Assembly (NCBI RefSeq): GCF_003990335.1
Contig: NZ_CP034683.1
Span: 1,626,501-1,690,500 of the forward strand
Reading direction: 5' to 3'
From: Rheinheimera mangrovi
GTDB taxonomy: Bacteria; Pseudomonadota; Gammaproteobacteria; Enterobacterales; Alteromonadaceae
Length of the DNA stretch: 64,000 nt
Part shown: positions 37,717-46,834 of the stretch, in pieces
How positions within the stretch are numbered: position 1 is the stretch's first letter
Layout: every line of letters starts with the position of its first letter
The notes under the pieces: model-generated
Databases searched by the model: none
What the model was told of the DNA's origin: nothing
What the model saw: only the letters and a program-made list of their open reading frames with translations
Position numbers and translations under genes: made by a program

Positions 37717-40020
37717 ATGTCAGTATTTATAGCGAGATTCTCTATGGATAGCGTTCCTGGTCAAAGAATAGTGCCTGCAGACTTCTTAAACAACTTACCA
37801 TTCAAACCAATAGATCATAATTATGTTGAGGTTAAAAATGGAGAGCTTATTTGTTTTAACTACGGTGTAGCATTAGAGAGAAAAATTGTTAATAACAAAG
37901 ACAGCTATTTGCTTGTTCAAGGTGCTGGTGACCTAGATCTTGAGACTAGAGTTCACGATAGTTTTTTTAATAAGTTACCGTTGAGTATAAATCGATTTCC
38001 AGAGCCATTCTGTGCTCTAATGTTAAGCGAAAATAACTTGACATTTTCTACAAGTTTTTGCGGTGTTGACCCAATATTCTATTTGTTAGACGGCAGAACT
38101 ATATATGTCTCTAATCGGCATAATTTGCTTGGTAGATTTATTTTAACTAAAAGTTTTGAGAAAAAATCTTTTATTTGGATTGTTGGTCGTAATCATATAT
38201 CAGATACTGATACTTACTGGAGAGATTTAAAGAAGGTTGAACCTTCAAATACTTATTTTTTTGATGGGGATTTGACTTCATTTTCAGCTGAAAATTATTT
38301 CGCATTAAATTTATCTAGACATGATGTAGTAGATAAAATAGAAGATTTTGCAAATTCTTTTAATAAGTCGATAGCAATTTCACCTGTCAAGAAGAGACTA
38401 TGGCTAAGTGGTGGTAAAGATAGCAGAGCGATATTAGGGTTAATATCTAAGGATAATCTTAGTAATTTTGATTTTGTAACTCACGGTGAAAGTTATAGCC
38501 CAGATGTTATGTCTTCGAAGGATGTGTCTAATTTTCTCGGCGTAAGCAATCAGCATGTAATTAATAATGTTAATATCGGAGAGGGGGCTATTGATATTTA
38601 TAAAAGATTAGCTGTCGATTTAGCATGGTGTTTTAGTGGGAACTCATTTGCTGACTTGAAGATGTTTTATAACAATAAAAACTTATTAGTAGTTGGTGGG
38701 CATGAAAACGGATTTAAGTCGAAAAGTAATAAACTTGATTTAAAAGAATATGTAAATTCACGGAAGTACTGGGTTGATAGTTTTGGTATTTTAACTAAAG
38801 AATATTATGTTCATCAATACGAATATTATAAAAAGACACTTTATGATGTACTGCAGTATTATCCAAAATCAAGATTTTCTCAAGCTGAGAGCGTTCATTT
38901 CAGAAATTCAACATATCTGGCATCTGCTTTGTCTAGTTGTCATCTCGGTACGTCTGAGATTCATCCTTTTTTAGACGGAAGGATGTATGAATTACTCGTT
39001 GGTGTAGATGACCAAATTTTAGAGAGTCAATTCATACACTATGTTATGACTACTAAACAAAATACTGATCTTGCAGGAATATCTTATGCAAATGATAAAT
39101 GGCCAACGGATCTTCGTGATTGGATCGGAACTCAAAATTATGACCGTGTCAGTTCGAAAAGACCATATGAATTTAAAAAGTATTTTCCTTCGCAAAAAGG
39201 TTTTGGCTTACATGGATGGAGGCTACAGCTGGTAAGTTTAAGCAAAAATTTTGTAATAAATTATTATACGGATAATGCTTCCTTTTTTGACTTTATAGAC
39301 TTCGGAAGGTTACACGAGCTTAGCGAAAAAACTATCGACAGCTTTGTGTTAAAAGATATTTATTTTTGGCTTTCGTTGTTGAAAGCTGCTCTTATTCATT
39401 ATTTTGATAAGAAAATACTTTCATTTGATTCAGTCGAAGATGTTGCCTTGGAAATAAAAAACGTCCTAAATTATCAAGGGAATGCCTTTTTTAAGGGAAC
39501 AGCAAGTGAAGATGTAATTAATATTCTAAAGCTTAAGAATAAAGCTTTAGAGGACTGTGTAGCTAACCAGGAACACCTAATTAGATATTTTGAGGAGGGC
39601 GAGAATGATGCACTATCTTCAAAAGTTGATGTAAAGATGCTAGCTGTGCTTAGTGCCAATGAACTAGAAACTCGTTTGTTAGCTAATTTCTACAAGAAAC
39701 TTGAAGGAGAGATGGTTTTAGATTCTATAGATGCTAATTATGTTGGTAATGTTATATTTTCTTGTAAGCTAATTACACAATCTGGTCAACAAAATAAAGC
39801 ACTAATATTCTTTAAATGTGAGAAGGGGGTAGTTAAATCTGATAGCCTCATTTGGTCTGATGCAGGGTTTTATTACAAGTATCTAGAGACAAGAAACTTT
39901 TATAACGAGATAAAAATCGCTGTTCATTTATCTTCCTCGGCGGAAAAAATTATCATAGGTGTTAGGCCTTGGTATTCTGATGCAACAATTTTCTTGAAAG
40001 ATACTATTCTGGTATCGTAA
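37717..40020 (+). CDS. Asparagine-synthetase-like ATP-dependent ligase
   Basis: 767 residues, with AAGGA 7 bases upstream. The PP-loop SGGKDSR (231-237) marks the asparagine synthase C-domain, which activates a carboxylate with ATP. The N-terminal 220 residues resemble the glutaminase domain (FCGVDPIFYL) but start MSVF, without the Cys2 nucleophile, so ammonia or another nucleophile must come from elsewhere. The last 100 residues are a beta module (LIWSDAGFYYKYL, IGVRPW). Homologues in polysaccharide loci can amidate uronic acids. UDP-GlcA made by Ugd nearby would fit, but the substrate is inferred. Base composition is AT-rich, suggesting transfer. Confidence 0.7.
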   Translation: MSVFIARFSMDSVPGQRIVPADFLNNLPFKPIDHNYVEVKNGELICFNYGVALERKIVNNKDSYLLVQGAGDLDLETRVHDSFFNKLPLSINRFPEPFCALMLSENNLTFSTSFCGVDPIFYLLDGRTIYVSNRHNLLGRFILTKSFEKKSFIWIVGRNHISDTDTYWRDLKKVEPSNTYFFDGDLTSFSAENYFALNLSRHDVVDKIEDFANSFNKSIAISPVKKRLWLSGGKDSRAILGLISKDNLSNFDFVTHGESYSPDVMSSKDVSNFLGVSNQHVINNVNIGEGAIDIYKRLAVDLAWCFSGNSFADLKMFYNNKNLLVVGGHENGFKSKSNKLDLKEYVNSRKYWVDSFGILTKEYYVHQYEYYKKTLYDVLQYYPKSRFSQAESVHFRNSTYLASALSSCHLGTSEIHPFLDGRMYELLVGVDDQILESQFIHYVMTTKQNTDLAGISYANDKWPTDLRDWIGTQNYDRVSSKRPYEFKKYFPSQKGFGLHGWRLQLVSLSKNFVINYYTDNASFFDFIDFGRLHELSEKTIDSFVLKDIYFWLSLLKAALIHYFDKKILSFDSVEDVALEIKNVLNYQGNAFFKGTASEDVINILKLKNKALEDCVANQEHLIRYFEEGENDALSSKVDVKMLAVLSANELETRLLANFYKKLEGEMVLDSIDANYVGNVIFSCKLITQSGQQNKALIFFKCEKGVVKSDSLIWSDAGFYYKYLETRNFYNEIKIAVHLSSSAEKIIIGVRPWYSDATIFLKDTILVS

Positions 40021-40080
40021 GGTTACAATAAAGTGATTGAAAAGAAATTAAATGTTGGGGCTGTATATTTGAAGTGTTAA

Positions 40081-40467
40081 CAAGATCATAATTTTGTAAC
40101 TATAAAAGGGGTAAGCAATTTAGAACCGGAAGCGTTAATTACAAGAGAGATTGCAGTTTTCTCAGGCAACCGAATCAATGTTGTTTTGGTTGATGATGTG
40201 GAATCAGAGATTGATAAAGTATGGCGCGTTCAGTTTCTTTTGCATCCTGATGTGTCCTTTGCTATCAGGGCGGGGGCTGTCGACCTGAAATGTAAAGGTG
40301 TTACAGTCACTTTAATATTTTCTGTTAGTGATTCTTATACGATTACAAGCGAGCGCGGGTATTACTCGGAGAGTTTTATGGGGGCTCAGGAAACCAGTGT
40401 TATTGTGGTCTCCGGTCGAAGTAAGAGGGTTAATGTAAAAACTTTTATCAGCTGTATTGATGTATAG
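40081..40467 (+). pseudogene. C-terminal remnant of a heparinase II/III-family protein
   Basis: The frame is open from just after a TAA at 40078-40080 to a TAG at 40465. It reads like the C-terminal beta domain of heparinase II/III proteins: TREIAVFSGNRINVVLVDDV, then VWRVQFLLHPDV, then YYSESFMGAQE and IVVSGRS. The large N-terminal helical catalytic domain is absent, and no ribosome site or good start is seen (TTG 40186 is the only track-length start). It is probably a decayed remnant left next to the asparagine-synthetase-like gene, with which such lyases often co-occur. AT-rich like that neighbour. Confidence 0.65.
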
Positions 40468-40512
40468 TTTGCATAATTATTTTGCTCTATCAGGTATTTT
40501 GAGGGTAACCAG

Positions 40513-41691
40513 TTGAATTTAAAACGTAATATAGCCATAGCCGGAACTGGCTACGTAGGTCTTTCAAATGCGATGTTATTGGCGCAACACAATAGTGTTG
40601 TTGCAGTGGATATTCTTCCGGAAAAAGTGGCGTTGCTGAATAATAAAAAATCTCCGATAGAAGACAAGGAGATATCAGATTTTTTGCAGAATAAAACGCT
40701 GAATTTTACTGCAACCTTAGATAAAGAACTGGCTTATGCCCATGCTGATTTTGTCATTATTGCCACCCCGACAGATTACGACCCACAAACTAATTACTTC
40801 AATACTAAAAGTGTGGAAGCCGTGATTCAGGATGTGATGGCTATTAACCCTAATGCAGTGATGGTGATTAAGTCGACAGTGCCTGTAGGCTACACCAAAA
40901 CGGCACGTGAGAAGTTTGGCACTGAAAACCTGATATTTTCACCGGAGTTTTTACGCGAAGGTAAGGCTTTGTATGACAACCTATACCCGTCACGCATTAT
41001 TGTGGGTGAGCGTTCAGAGCGAGCTGAAGAGTTTGCTGGCTTGTTGAAGCAAGGTGCTATTAAGCAAGATATTGAAATACTTTTCACCGACAGCACTGAG
41101 GCTGAAGCTATTAAGTTGTTTTCAAACACTTATTTGGCGATGCGTGTAGCCTATTTTAACGAGCTGGACAGTTACGCTGAAGCTCATGGTTTAAACAGTA
41201 AACAGATTATTGAAGGGGTGGGGCTGGACCCACGTATTGGCAAACATTACAACAACCCAAGCTTTGGCTACGGTGGTTATTGTTTACCTAAAGATACCAA
41301 GCAGTTGCTGGCTAACTATCAGAATGTACCCAATAACATGATCCAGGCCATAGTTGACGCCAACCGTACCCGCAAAGATTTTGTGGCAAATGCGATATTG
41401 ATGCGTAATCCAAAAGTGGTGGGTATTTATCGTTTGGTGATGAAAGCAGGGTCGGACAATTTCCGGGCTTCTGCTATTCAGGGCATTATGAAGCGCTTAA
41501 AGGCCAAAGGTATTGAAGTGGTGGTGTTTGAGCCAGAGTTAAAGCAGGATGACTTTTATAATTCGCGGGTGATCCGTGATTTGGCCGAATTTAAGCAGAT
41601 ATCGGATGTAATAGTTGCCAACAGAAGAAATGATGCGCTGGCAGACGTAGACGCCAAGGTATACACCCGCGACTTGTTTGGCAGCGATTGA
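40513..41691 (+). CDS. ugd: UDP-glucose 6-dehydrogenase
   Basis: 392 residues from a TTG start supported by GAGGGT 6 bases upstream; there is no nearby ATG. The NAD loop [11 protein letters not shown] (residues 10-20), the SPEFLREG block and the catalytic Cys in [10 protein letters not shown] are intact. It oxidises UDP-glucose twice to UDP-glucuronate. It works with GalU (42753), which makes the UDP-glucose. UDP-GlcA would supply a uronic acid to the capsule. Confidence 0.95.
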   Translation: MNLKRNIAIAGTGYVGLSNAMLLAQHNSVVAVDILPEKVALLNNKKSPIEDKEISDFLQNKTLNFTATLDKELAYAHADFVIIATPTDYDPQTNYFNTKSVEAVIQDVMAINPNAVMVIKSTVPVGYTKTAREKFGTENLIFSPEFLREGKALYDNLYPSRIIVGERSERAEEFAGLLKQGAIKQDIEILFTDSTEAEAIKLFSNTYLAMRVAYFNELDSYAEAHGLNSKQIIEGVGLDPRIGKHYNNPSFGYGGYCLPKDTKQLLANYQNVPNNMIQAIVDANRTRKDFVANAILMRNPKVVGIYRLVMKAGSDNFRASAIQGIMKRLKAKGIEVVVFEPELKQDDFYNSRVIRDLAEFKQISDVIVANRRNDALADVDAKVYTRDLFGSD

Positions 41692-41721
41692 TGAATGAAT
41701 GCTGATGTGGAAAAAAAATCC

Positions 41722-41864
41722 GTAGGGGCGGGCCTTGCGCCCGCCCGTCTAATGACACCGCGGTGTTGATGGGCCTTGCGCCCGCCCGTCTAATGACACC
41801 GCGGTGTCGTATCGCAATACACCTCGGTACAGATGGAAGGGCCGGGACAAGCCGCGGCCCCTGT
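41722..41864. repeat. BIME element after ugd
   Basis: Opens with GTAGGGGCGGG and has two left arms in tandem before the right arm. The right end has decayed (GCCCCTGT instead of GCCCCTAC). It sits between ugd and a convergent small gene, a place where it could end transcripts from both sides. Confidence 0.88.
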
Positions 41865-41886
41865 GGTCAATTAACGCCGGTATGGG

Positions 41887-42309
41887 TTAAAAAAGAACTG
41901 TTGGAGGTTTGCCTGGGCCTGTTTTTTGGCATTTGCCGTCGTAGCGGCTTTTTACATCTGCCCATTGCTCCCAGTAGTAAATCTCTAAATTGGTTCTGGA
42001 TATTAAAAAGTTGGCTTTGGTTTTATCGTGCGACGGGTCACCTAAAACTATGGTAGTTGGGCCAAAGCCAATTCTGTATTCGGGATCAGCGTGGGTACTG
42101 GTATACAAAAACTCGGTATAACCTGGAATTTGAGCACTCTGGTTTTCCATGTCGATAATAAAATGGAACTTTGTTTTTTCACCTATTTTCAGTTTTTCAT
42201 CTGTTGTGACAACTAAAGCTACGTCACAGTCCAGATACACTTTGCTTTCTTGCGCCATTGAGGCACTTGAAAGCATAACAAGCAACCACATTGCGGATTT
42301 GTACTTCAT
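41887..42309 (-). CDS. Small secreted protein of unknown function
   Basis: The start is set at ATG 42309 (140 aa) because GAGGT lies 6 bases upstream and a signal peptide follows at once (MWLLVMLSSASMAQ, cleavage near residue 18); a longer frame starts at 42336. The mature part has two Cys (YLDCDV and GKCQKTG) that could form a disulfide, and is otherwise beta-rich. No family is recognised. It is flanked by REP elements on both sides and points against the surrounding genes, so it may be an unrelated insertion in the capsule locus. Confidence 0.65.
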   Translation of the reverse strand: MKYKSAMWLLVMLSSASMAQESKVYLDCDVALVVTTDEKLKIGEKTKFHFIIDMENQSAQIPGYTEFLYTSTHADPEYRIGFGPTTIVLGDPSHDKTKANFLISRTNLEIYYWEQWADVKSRYDGKCQKTGPGKPPTVLF

Positions 42310-42449
42310 TGAACACCTCACTGCGTTAAACTTCATCTGATGTATAACTGAAGGAAGGATGAGCCTGCAAGCAGGAAAATTTATTTTTTGTTGTTAAGCC
42401 GCGGAAGCTTGGCTTAGTATGCTGTGCACTATATAAATGGACGGGTTGC

Positions 42450-42600
42450 GACCATCGCAAAACACCGAGGCAAAGATGGACGGGCCGGGACCGTAGGGGC
42501 GGGTGAAGGGCCGGGACAAGCCGCGGCCCCTACGGTGAAAACCGATGTATGAATATAAAAGCGCGGTGTAATATCGCAAAACACCGCGATACAGATGGAA
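42450..42600. repeat. Degraded REP pieces with a deleted 41-bp element
   Basis: The region before galU holds REP fragments. The clearest is 42493-42533, which keeps both ends (GTAGGGGC and GCCCCTAC) but lacks the central ACCGCGGT and part of both arms. Further partial arms lie at about 42455-42492 and 42563-42600. The rest of the gap (42601-42752) shows nothing clear except AAGGAG before galU. Confidence 0.75.
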
Positions 42601-42752
42601 TGACCCTGAACTTGCTATTAACTGGCCTTTGTCAGAGGCTGTGCCCAACTGTTCTGCAAAGGATTTGAAAGGTTTAAGCTTCAGCGCTTGCCCTAAATTT
42701 GATTAATTAAAGTTGTTCTGTTGTCCTGAATGGATGCAAAGGAGTTTGTTGG

Positions 42753-43646
42753 ATGTCGTTATTAAAAGCTGTAATTCCGGTAGCGGGCTTGGGTACTCGA
42801 ATGTTGCCTGCTACTAAAGCTATACCGAAAGAAATGCTGCCACTGGTTGATAAACCTTTGATCCAATACGTGGTGAACGAATGTATCTCTGCTGGTGTTA
42901 AGCAAATAGTGTTGGTGACGCATTCGTCAAAAAACTCCATTGAAAACCATTTTGATAAAAGCTTTGAACTGGAATCTATGCTGGAAAAGCGGGTGAAACG
43001 CCAGTTACTGCAGGATGTGCAAGCCATTTGCCCAAAAGATGTCACTATTATTCATGTGCGTCAGGGCGAAGCTAAAGGTTTAGGCCATGCCGTGTTATGT
43101 GCTTTACCTGTGGTTGGAGACGATGATTTTGTTGTGGTGCTGCCAGATGTGTTAATCGACGAATTCGACAGCAATTTGAAGAAAGACAATCTGGCGGAGA
43201 TGATCCAACGCTTTAAAGAGTCGGGCCGCAGCCAGGTGATGGTTGAACCTGTGCCCTTAGAAGCTGTGAGTTCTTATGGTGTGGTGGATACTGGCGGAGT
43301 TGCCTTGATGGCTGGCGATTCTGTAGCTATGACAGCTATAGTGGAAAAGCCGGCTGTAGATGAAGCCCCTTCTAATTTGGCTGTAGTAGGGCGTTATGTA
43401 TTTTCGAAGCAGCTGTGGCACTGCCTGAAACACACAACTATAGGTGCCGGAGACGAAATTCAGTTAACAGATGCTATCGCCAGCCTGATGATCAAAGAGC
43501 CTGTTGATGCCTACCATATTCGTGGCAGAAGCCATGATTGTGGTAATAAACTGGGTTATGCAACAGCATTTGTTGAATACGCTTTACGCCACCCAGACTT
43601 GGGTGAAGAGTTCAGAGCACAATTACAAAAGCTATTGGCACCGTAG
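42753..43646 (+). CDS. galU: UTP-glucose-1-phosphate uridylyltransferase
   Basis: 297 residues, with AAGGAG 8 bases upstream. The nucleotide loop [18 protein letters not shown] and [10 protein letters not shown] are intact. It makes UDP-glucose, the substrate of Ugd. Its stop codon TAG (43644-43646) is the TAG of the GTAG that opens the next REP element, so the insertion or its ancestor defines the end of the protein. Confidence 0.95.
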   Translation: MSLLKAVIPVAGLGTRMLPATKAIPKEMLPLVDKPLIQYVVNECISAGVKQIVLVTHSSKNSIENHFDKSFELESMLEKRVKRQLLQDVQAICPKDVTIIHVRQGEAKGLGHAVLCALPVVGDDDFVVVLPDVLIDEFDSNLKKDNLAEMIQRFKESGRSQVMVEPVPLEAVSSYGVVDTGGVALMAGDSVAMTAIVEKPAVDEAPSNLAVVGRYVFSKQLWHCLKHTTIGAGDEIQLTDAIASLMIKEPVDAYHIRGRSHDCGNKLGYATAFVEYALRHPDLGEEFRAQLQKLLAP

Positions 43647-43808
43647 GGGCGGGTCTTGTACCCGCCCGTCTGGTGATACCGCGGTGTAATACAGGCAAAA
43701 CATCGCGGAGCCCATTGACGGGCCGGGACAAGCCACGGCCCCTACGGTGAAAACCGATGTATGAATAAAAAAACGAGGTGTCGTATCGCAAAACACCACG
43801 GCCCCTAC
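43643..43808. repeat. BIME element overlapping the galU stop
   Basis: A full element at 43643-43745 (GTAG...CTAC), followed by the usual AT-rich linker and a further partial right arm to 43808. The first four bases hold the galU stop codon. Confidence 0.92.
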
Positions 43809-43868
43809 CCATAACCTGTGCTCATCTGGCATACTCTGTCTTTAGTTTAACCACAGGATCCTTCTGGT

Positions 43869-46697
43869 TTGTCTTCTATTTTATCTTTGGCTACAGCGCA
43901 GGAATTACAGCCATATTTTGACGCTTTCTGGTATTTAGAGACTTATCAGGATGTTGCATCTGCAGGCATGGATGCGTGGCAGCATTATCTACAGCACGGT
44001 TATGCCGAAAGGCGTTTACCTTGTGCTATTAAAGCTTTAGATCTTGAACAGAAACTGTGGTTTGAAACCGACATAAGAGTGATCACCGAGCTGCAGGAGC
44101 TGGCTGCGGGCTTTGGTTTGCAAGCTGAATTTGCGTGTTGGGTTCTAGCCCGTTGGTATGGCAGCTACGGTCGTTGGCAAGACGCTGAATGTTTTAGTGA
44201 AAGGTGCGGACTGTCCGGATTCTGCGCTGCTGTGCTTGGGCACGCTGGCCCCTGGCTATTACATGCTTTGGTGTTGTGGCACACAGCTGACAAAGCTCAC
44301 TACCAGCAGTATGTGCACAAACTACCAGACCAGGTGGCAGGGCATAACAAAGACTTATTGGCTGCTATGGCTCTTCCGGCGTCTGAAGCGCTCAAGCTTT
44401 TGAATAGGCTTTGGTCCGCTTATGGTTTGAAGGCAGTGCAAGCGGATTTTTCTCAACCTCTGCTTTTTGATGCTTTGGCTGGGCGTCCTGCCGGGATGAT
44501 CAGCAAACTATTAAGGCCGTTTCGTACTCATCATCTGGCTTTGCTGACCGTGATTGTGCCTGTGTACAATGCTGGTGCTACAGTGCTTACAGCCTTGCTA
44601 TCTTTGGCGAATCAGAGTTACGGCAGGCTGGAGGTATTGGTTGTTGATGATGCATCTACGGATGACACAGTGGCTGTGGTGAACAGGTTTTGTGCGAATG
44701 ATCGCCGGTTTCGTTTAATCCGCCATACTGTCAATCAAGGTGCTTATCGTTGCCGAAACACCGGCTTGCAGCAAGCCAGAGGGGACTATATTACCTGTCA
44801 TGATGCAGATGACTGGTCTCATCCTGATAAGCTTAAATTGCAGCTGGAGGCTCTTCGACACTCAGATGCATTAGCCTCATTGTCTTATTGGGTCAGAGCG
44901 TCTGGTACTCTGGCGTTTTCTCGTTGGCGTATGGAAGACAGTCTGATTTATCCCAATATATCGTCGTTACTTTTTCGCCGTGAGGTGGTTCAGCGCCTTG
45001 GCTATTGGGACAATGTGAGGGTAAATGCCGATACCGAGTACATGCGGCGTTTAACCTCTGTGTATGGAGAGGGCGCAGTGATGCACGTAAAAGCCGGCGT
45101 GCCGCTGTCATTTGGCCGCAGTACAGAGCAATCTTTGACGCAGCAAAGCCGCACTCATTTACGTACACAATTTTTTGGTGTCAGGCGCTGGTATCAAGAC
45201 GCTGCTGAGCATTGGCACAGTACTGCTGACACCTTGTATTTGTCTGCCAATCCGGATATGAGGCCCTTTCCTGCGCCTTTGTGCATGCTGGCGTTACCCG
45301 CGGATCAAAAGCGCGCTCAGTTGTTGCAACTGCTAAAGCAAAGTCCGCTATTTAACGAACTGTGGTATTTGAGTCGTTATCCAGATATAAGCGCAGCCGG
45401 TATGGAAGGTGCAGTGCATTATCTTGAGCATGGTGATGCGGAAGGACGTATACCAGGTCCGGCTTTTGATCCGGCGGCTTACCTTTTGTGGCTGGGCGCC
45501 AATACAGATGGTACAGAAAGCCTGTTGCATTGTCTGGAGACTGGCGCAGAGCATTTTTTTCCGCAAGGTACAGTGCTGGCTGGAGCTAAAAGTTACAAGA
45601 CACAATGGCCAACCGCTGTGGTGTGTGCTCATCAGGCGGGTATACAGTTGTATGGTGCAGAACGAAGTTTGTTGGATGTACTGAAAATGCTGGCTGATGA
45701 GCCGCTGAATATCATAGTAACCTTGCCGTCGGCACAAAATTCGGCTTATGTGGCGCAGCTACAGTTGCTCAGTCATCAGGTTGTGGTGTGGCCCTATCAG
45801 TGGTGGCGTAACGACAGAGCTGAAGATCAGGAAATAACCGCACAATTCAAACTGCTTTATCAGCGTTTTAATGTGCGGGTGCTGTATCAAAATACGCTGG
45901 TGTTGTGGGAAAGTGCTGTTGCGGCGAAGCAGGCGGGCGTTAGGGTTATTACTCATGTGCGGGAGCTTCCTGGTGCGGATCCAGCTTTGTGTGAAGCTTT
46001 AGCTGCAACACCCACGCAGATCCGGGACTTTGTCTGGAGTCATTCAGATTATTGCCTGGCCAATTCAGAGGCTACGGCCAGATATCTTGATCATCAAAAT
46101 GTGCAGGTTATCCCCAACGCTTTTAACGACGGGTTACTACAGCTTGCCCCTGCGGTATTCGACCAACCGCTGAAACTGGCGCTTATCAGCAGCAATATTC
46201 GTAAAAAAGGAATAGAGGATTTTTTTCTGTTGGCATTACGACTGCAGCAGTTGTCTGTCCGGGTTGAATGCTGGCTTTATGGTCCTTTCACAGAGGAACT
46301 GCAGTTACTGCGTCAACAATGGCCTGAAGCAGTTGTTTATGACGGCGGCTATCTGGCCGATCCATTGCTGGCGCTGGAACACGCTGATATTGTGCTGAAC
46401 TTGTCACACTTTGAAGAATCATTTGGCCGGACCTTGCTTGAGGGAATGGCTGCTGGACGGGTAGTGATCGCTTACGAGGGCGGCGCTGTTGATGCGTTGA
46501 TCCGTCATGGCAAAACCGGGTTTATCTGCAAAAAGGGCGATATTGCGGCTGTGGCTCAGTGGATACAGCAGTTAAGTAGCAGCCCTGAACTGTGCCGCCG
46601 TGTTGCTGATGCAGCCCGGGCAGAAGCGGTGGCTTTGTATTCTGCTGCCGTAGTTAAACCCAAATTAGTCGAAGCGTTAGGCGGGGGGAGGCCGTAG
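43869..46697 (+). CDS. Bifunctional glycosyltransferase with two YPDV repeats (GT2-GT4)
   Basis: 942 residues from a TTG start with CAGGA about 10 bases upstream. A YPDV-type repeat at 17-50 (FWYLETYQDVASAG) is followed by a helical part, a GT2 domain at about 225-440 (LLTVIVPVYN, VVDDASTDDT), a second YPDV repeat at about 492-560 (WYLSRYPDISAAG) and a GT4 domain at about 580-935 (FEESFGRTLLEGMAAG). It is expected to add two sugars to the growing glycan. The stop TAG (46695-46697) lies inside the GTAG opening the next REP. Confidence 0.85.
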   Translation: MSSILSLATAQELQPYFDAFWYLETYQDVASAGMDAWQHYLQHGYAERRLPCAIKALDLEQKLWFETDIRVITELQELAAGFGLQAEFACWVLARWYGSYGRWQDAECFSERCGLSGFCAAVLGHAGPWLLHALVLWHTADKAHYQQYVHKLPDQVAGHNKDLLAAMALPASEALKLLNRLWSAYGLKAVQADFSQPLLFDALAGRPAGMISKLLRPFRTHHLALLTVIVPVYNAGATVLTALLSLANQSYGRLEVLVVDDASTDDTVAVVNRFCANDRRFRLIRHTVNQGAYRCRNTGLQQARGDYITCHDADDWSHPDKLKLQLEALRHSDALASLSYWVRASGTLAFSRWRMEDSLIYPNISSLLFRREVVQRLGYWDNVRVNADTEYMRRLTSVYGEGAVMHVKAGVPLSFGRSTEQSLTQQSRTHLRTQFFGVRRWYQDAAEHWHSTADTLYLSANPDMRPFPAPLCMLALPADQKRAQLLQLLKQSPLFNELWYLSRYPDISAAGMEGAVHYLEHGDAEGRIPGPAFDPAAYLLWLGANTDGTESLLHCLETGAEHFFPQGTVLAGAKSYKTQWPTAVVCAHQAGIQLYGAERSLLDVLKMLADEPLNIIVTLPSAQNSAYVAQLQLLSHQVVVWPYQWWRNDRAEDQEITAQFKLLYQRFNVRVLYQNTLVLWESAVAAKQAGVRVITHVRELPGADPALCEALAATPTQIRDFVWSHSDYCLANSEATARYLDHQNVQVIPNAFNDGLLQLAPAVFDQPLKLALISSNIRKKGIEDFFLLALRLQQLSVRVECWLYGPFTEELQLLRQQWPEAVVYDGGYLADPLLALEHADIVLNLSHFEESFGRTLLEGMAAGRVVIAYEGGAVDALIRHGKTGFICKKGDIAAVAQWIQQLSSSPELCRRVADAARAEAVALYSAAVVKPKLVEALGGGRP

Positions 46698-46834
46698 GGG
46701 CGGGTACAAGACCCGCCCCTAAGGTCCCGGCCCGTCCATCTGTAAAGCGGTGTTTTGCGATACAACACCGCGGTGTTTTGCCGATGAAATACCGTGGTTT
46801 CGTCGACACGGGCGGGCACAAGGCCCGCCCCTAC
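46694..46834. repeat. BIME between convergent genes, holding both stop codons
   Basis: GTAG at 46694-46697 and CTAC at 46831-46834 are the two ends. The plus-strand gene stops on the TAG of the left end, and the minus-strand gene stops on the TAG of the right end read on its own strand. Internally there are left-type arms at both ends and a large central palindromic region, so a hairpin terminator for both directions is plausible. Confidence 0.92.
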
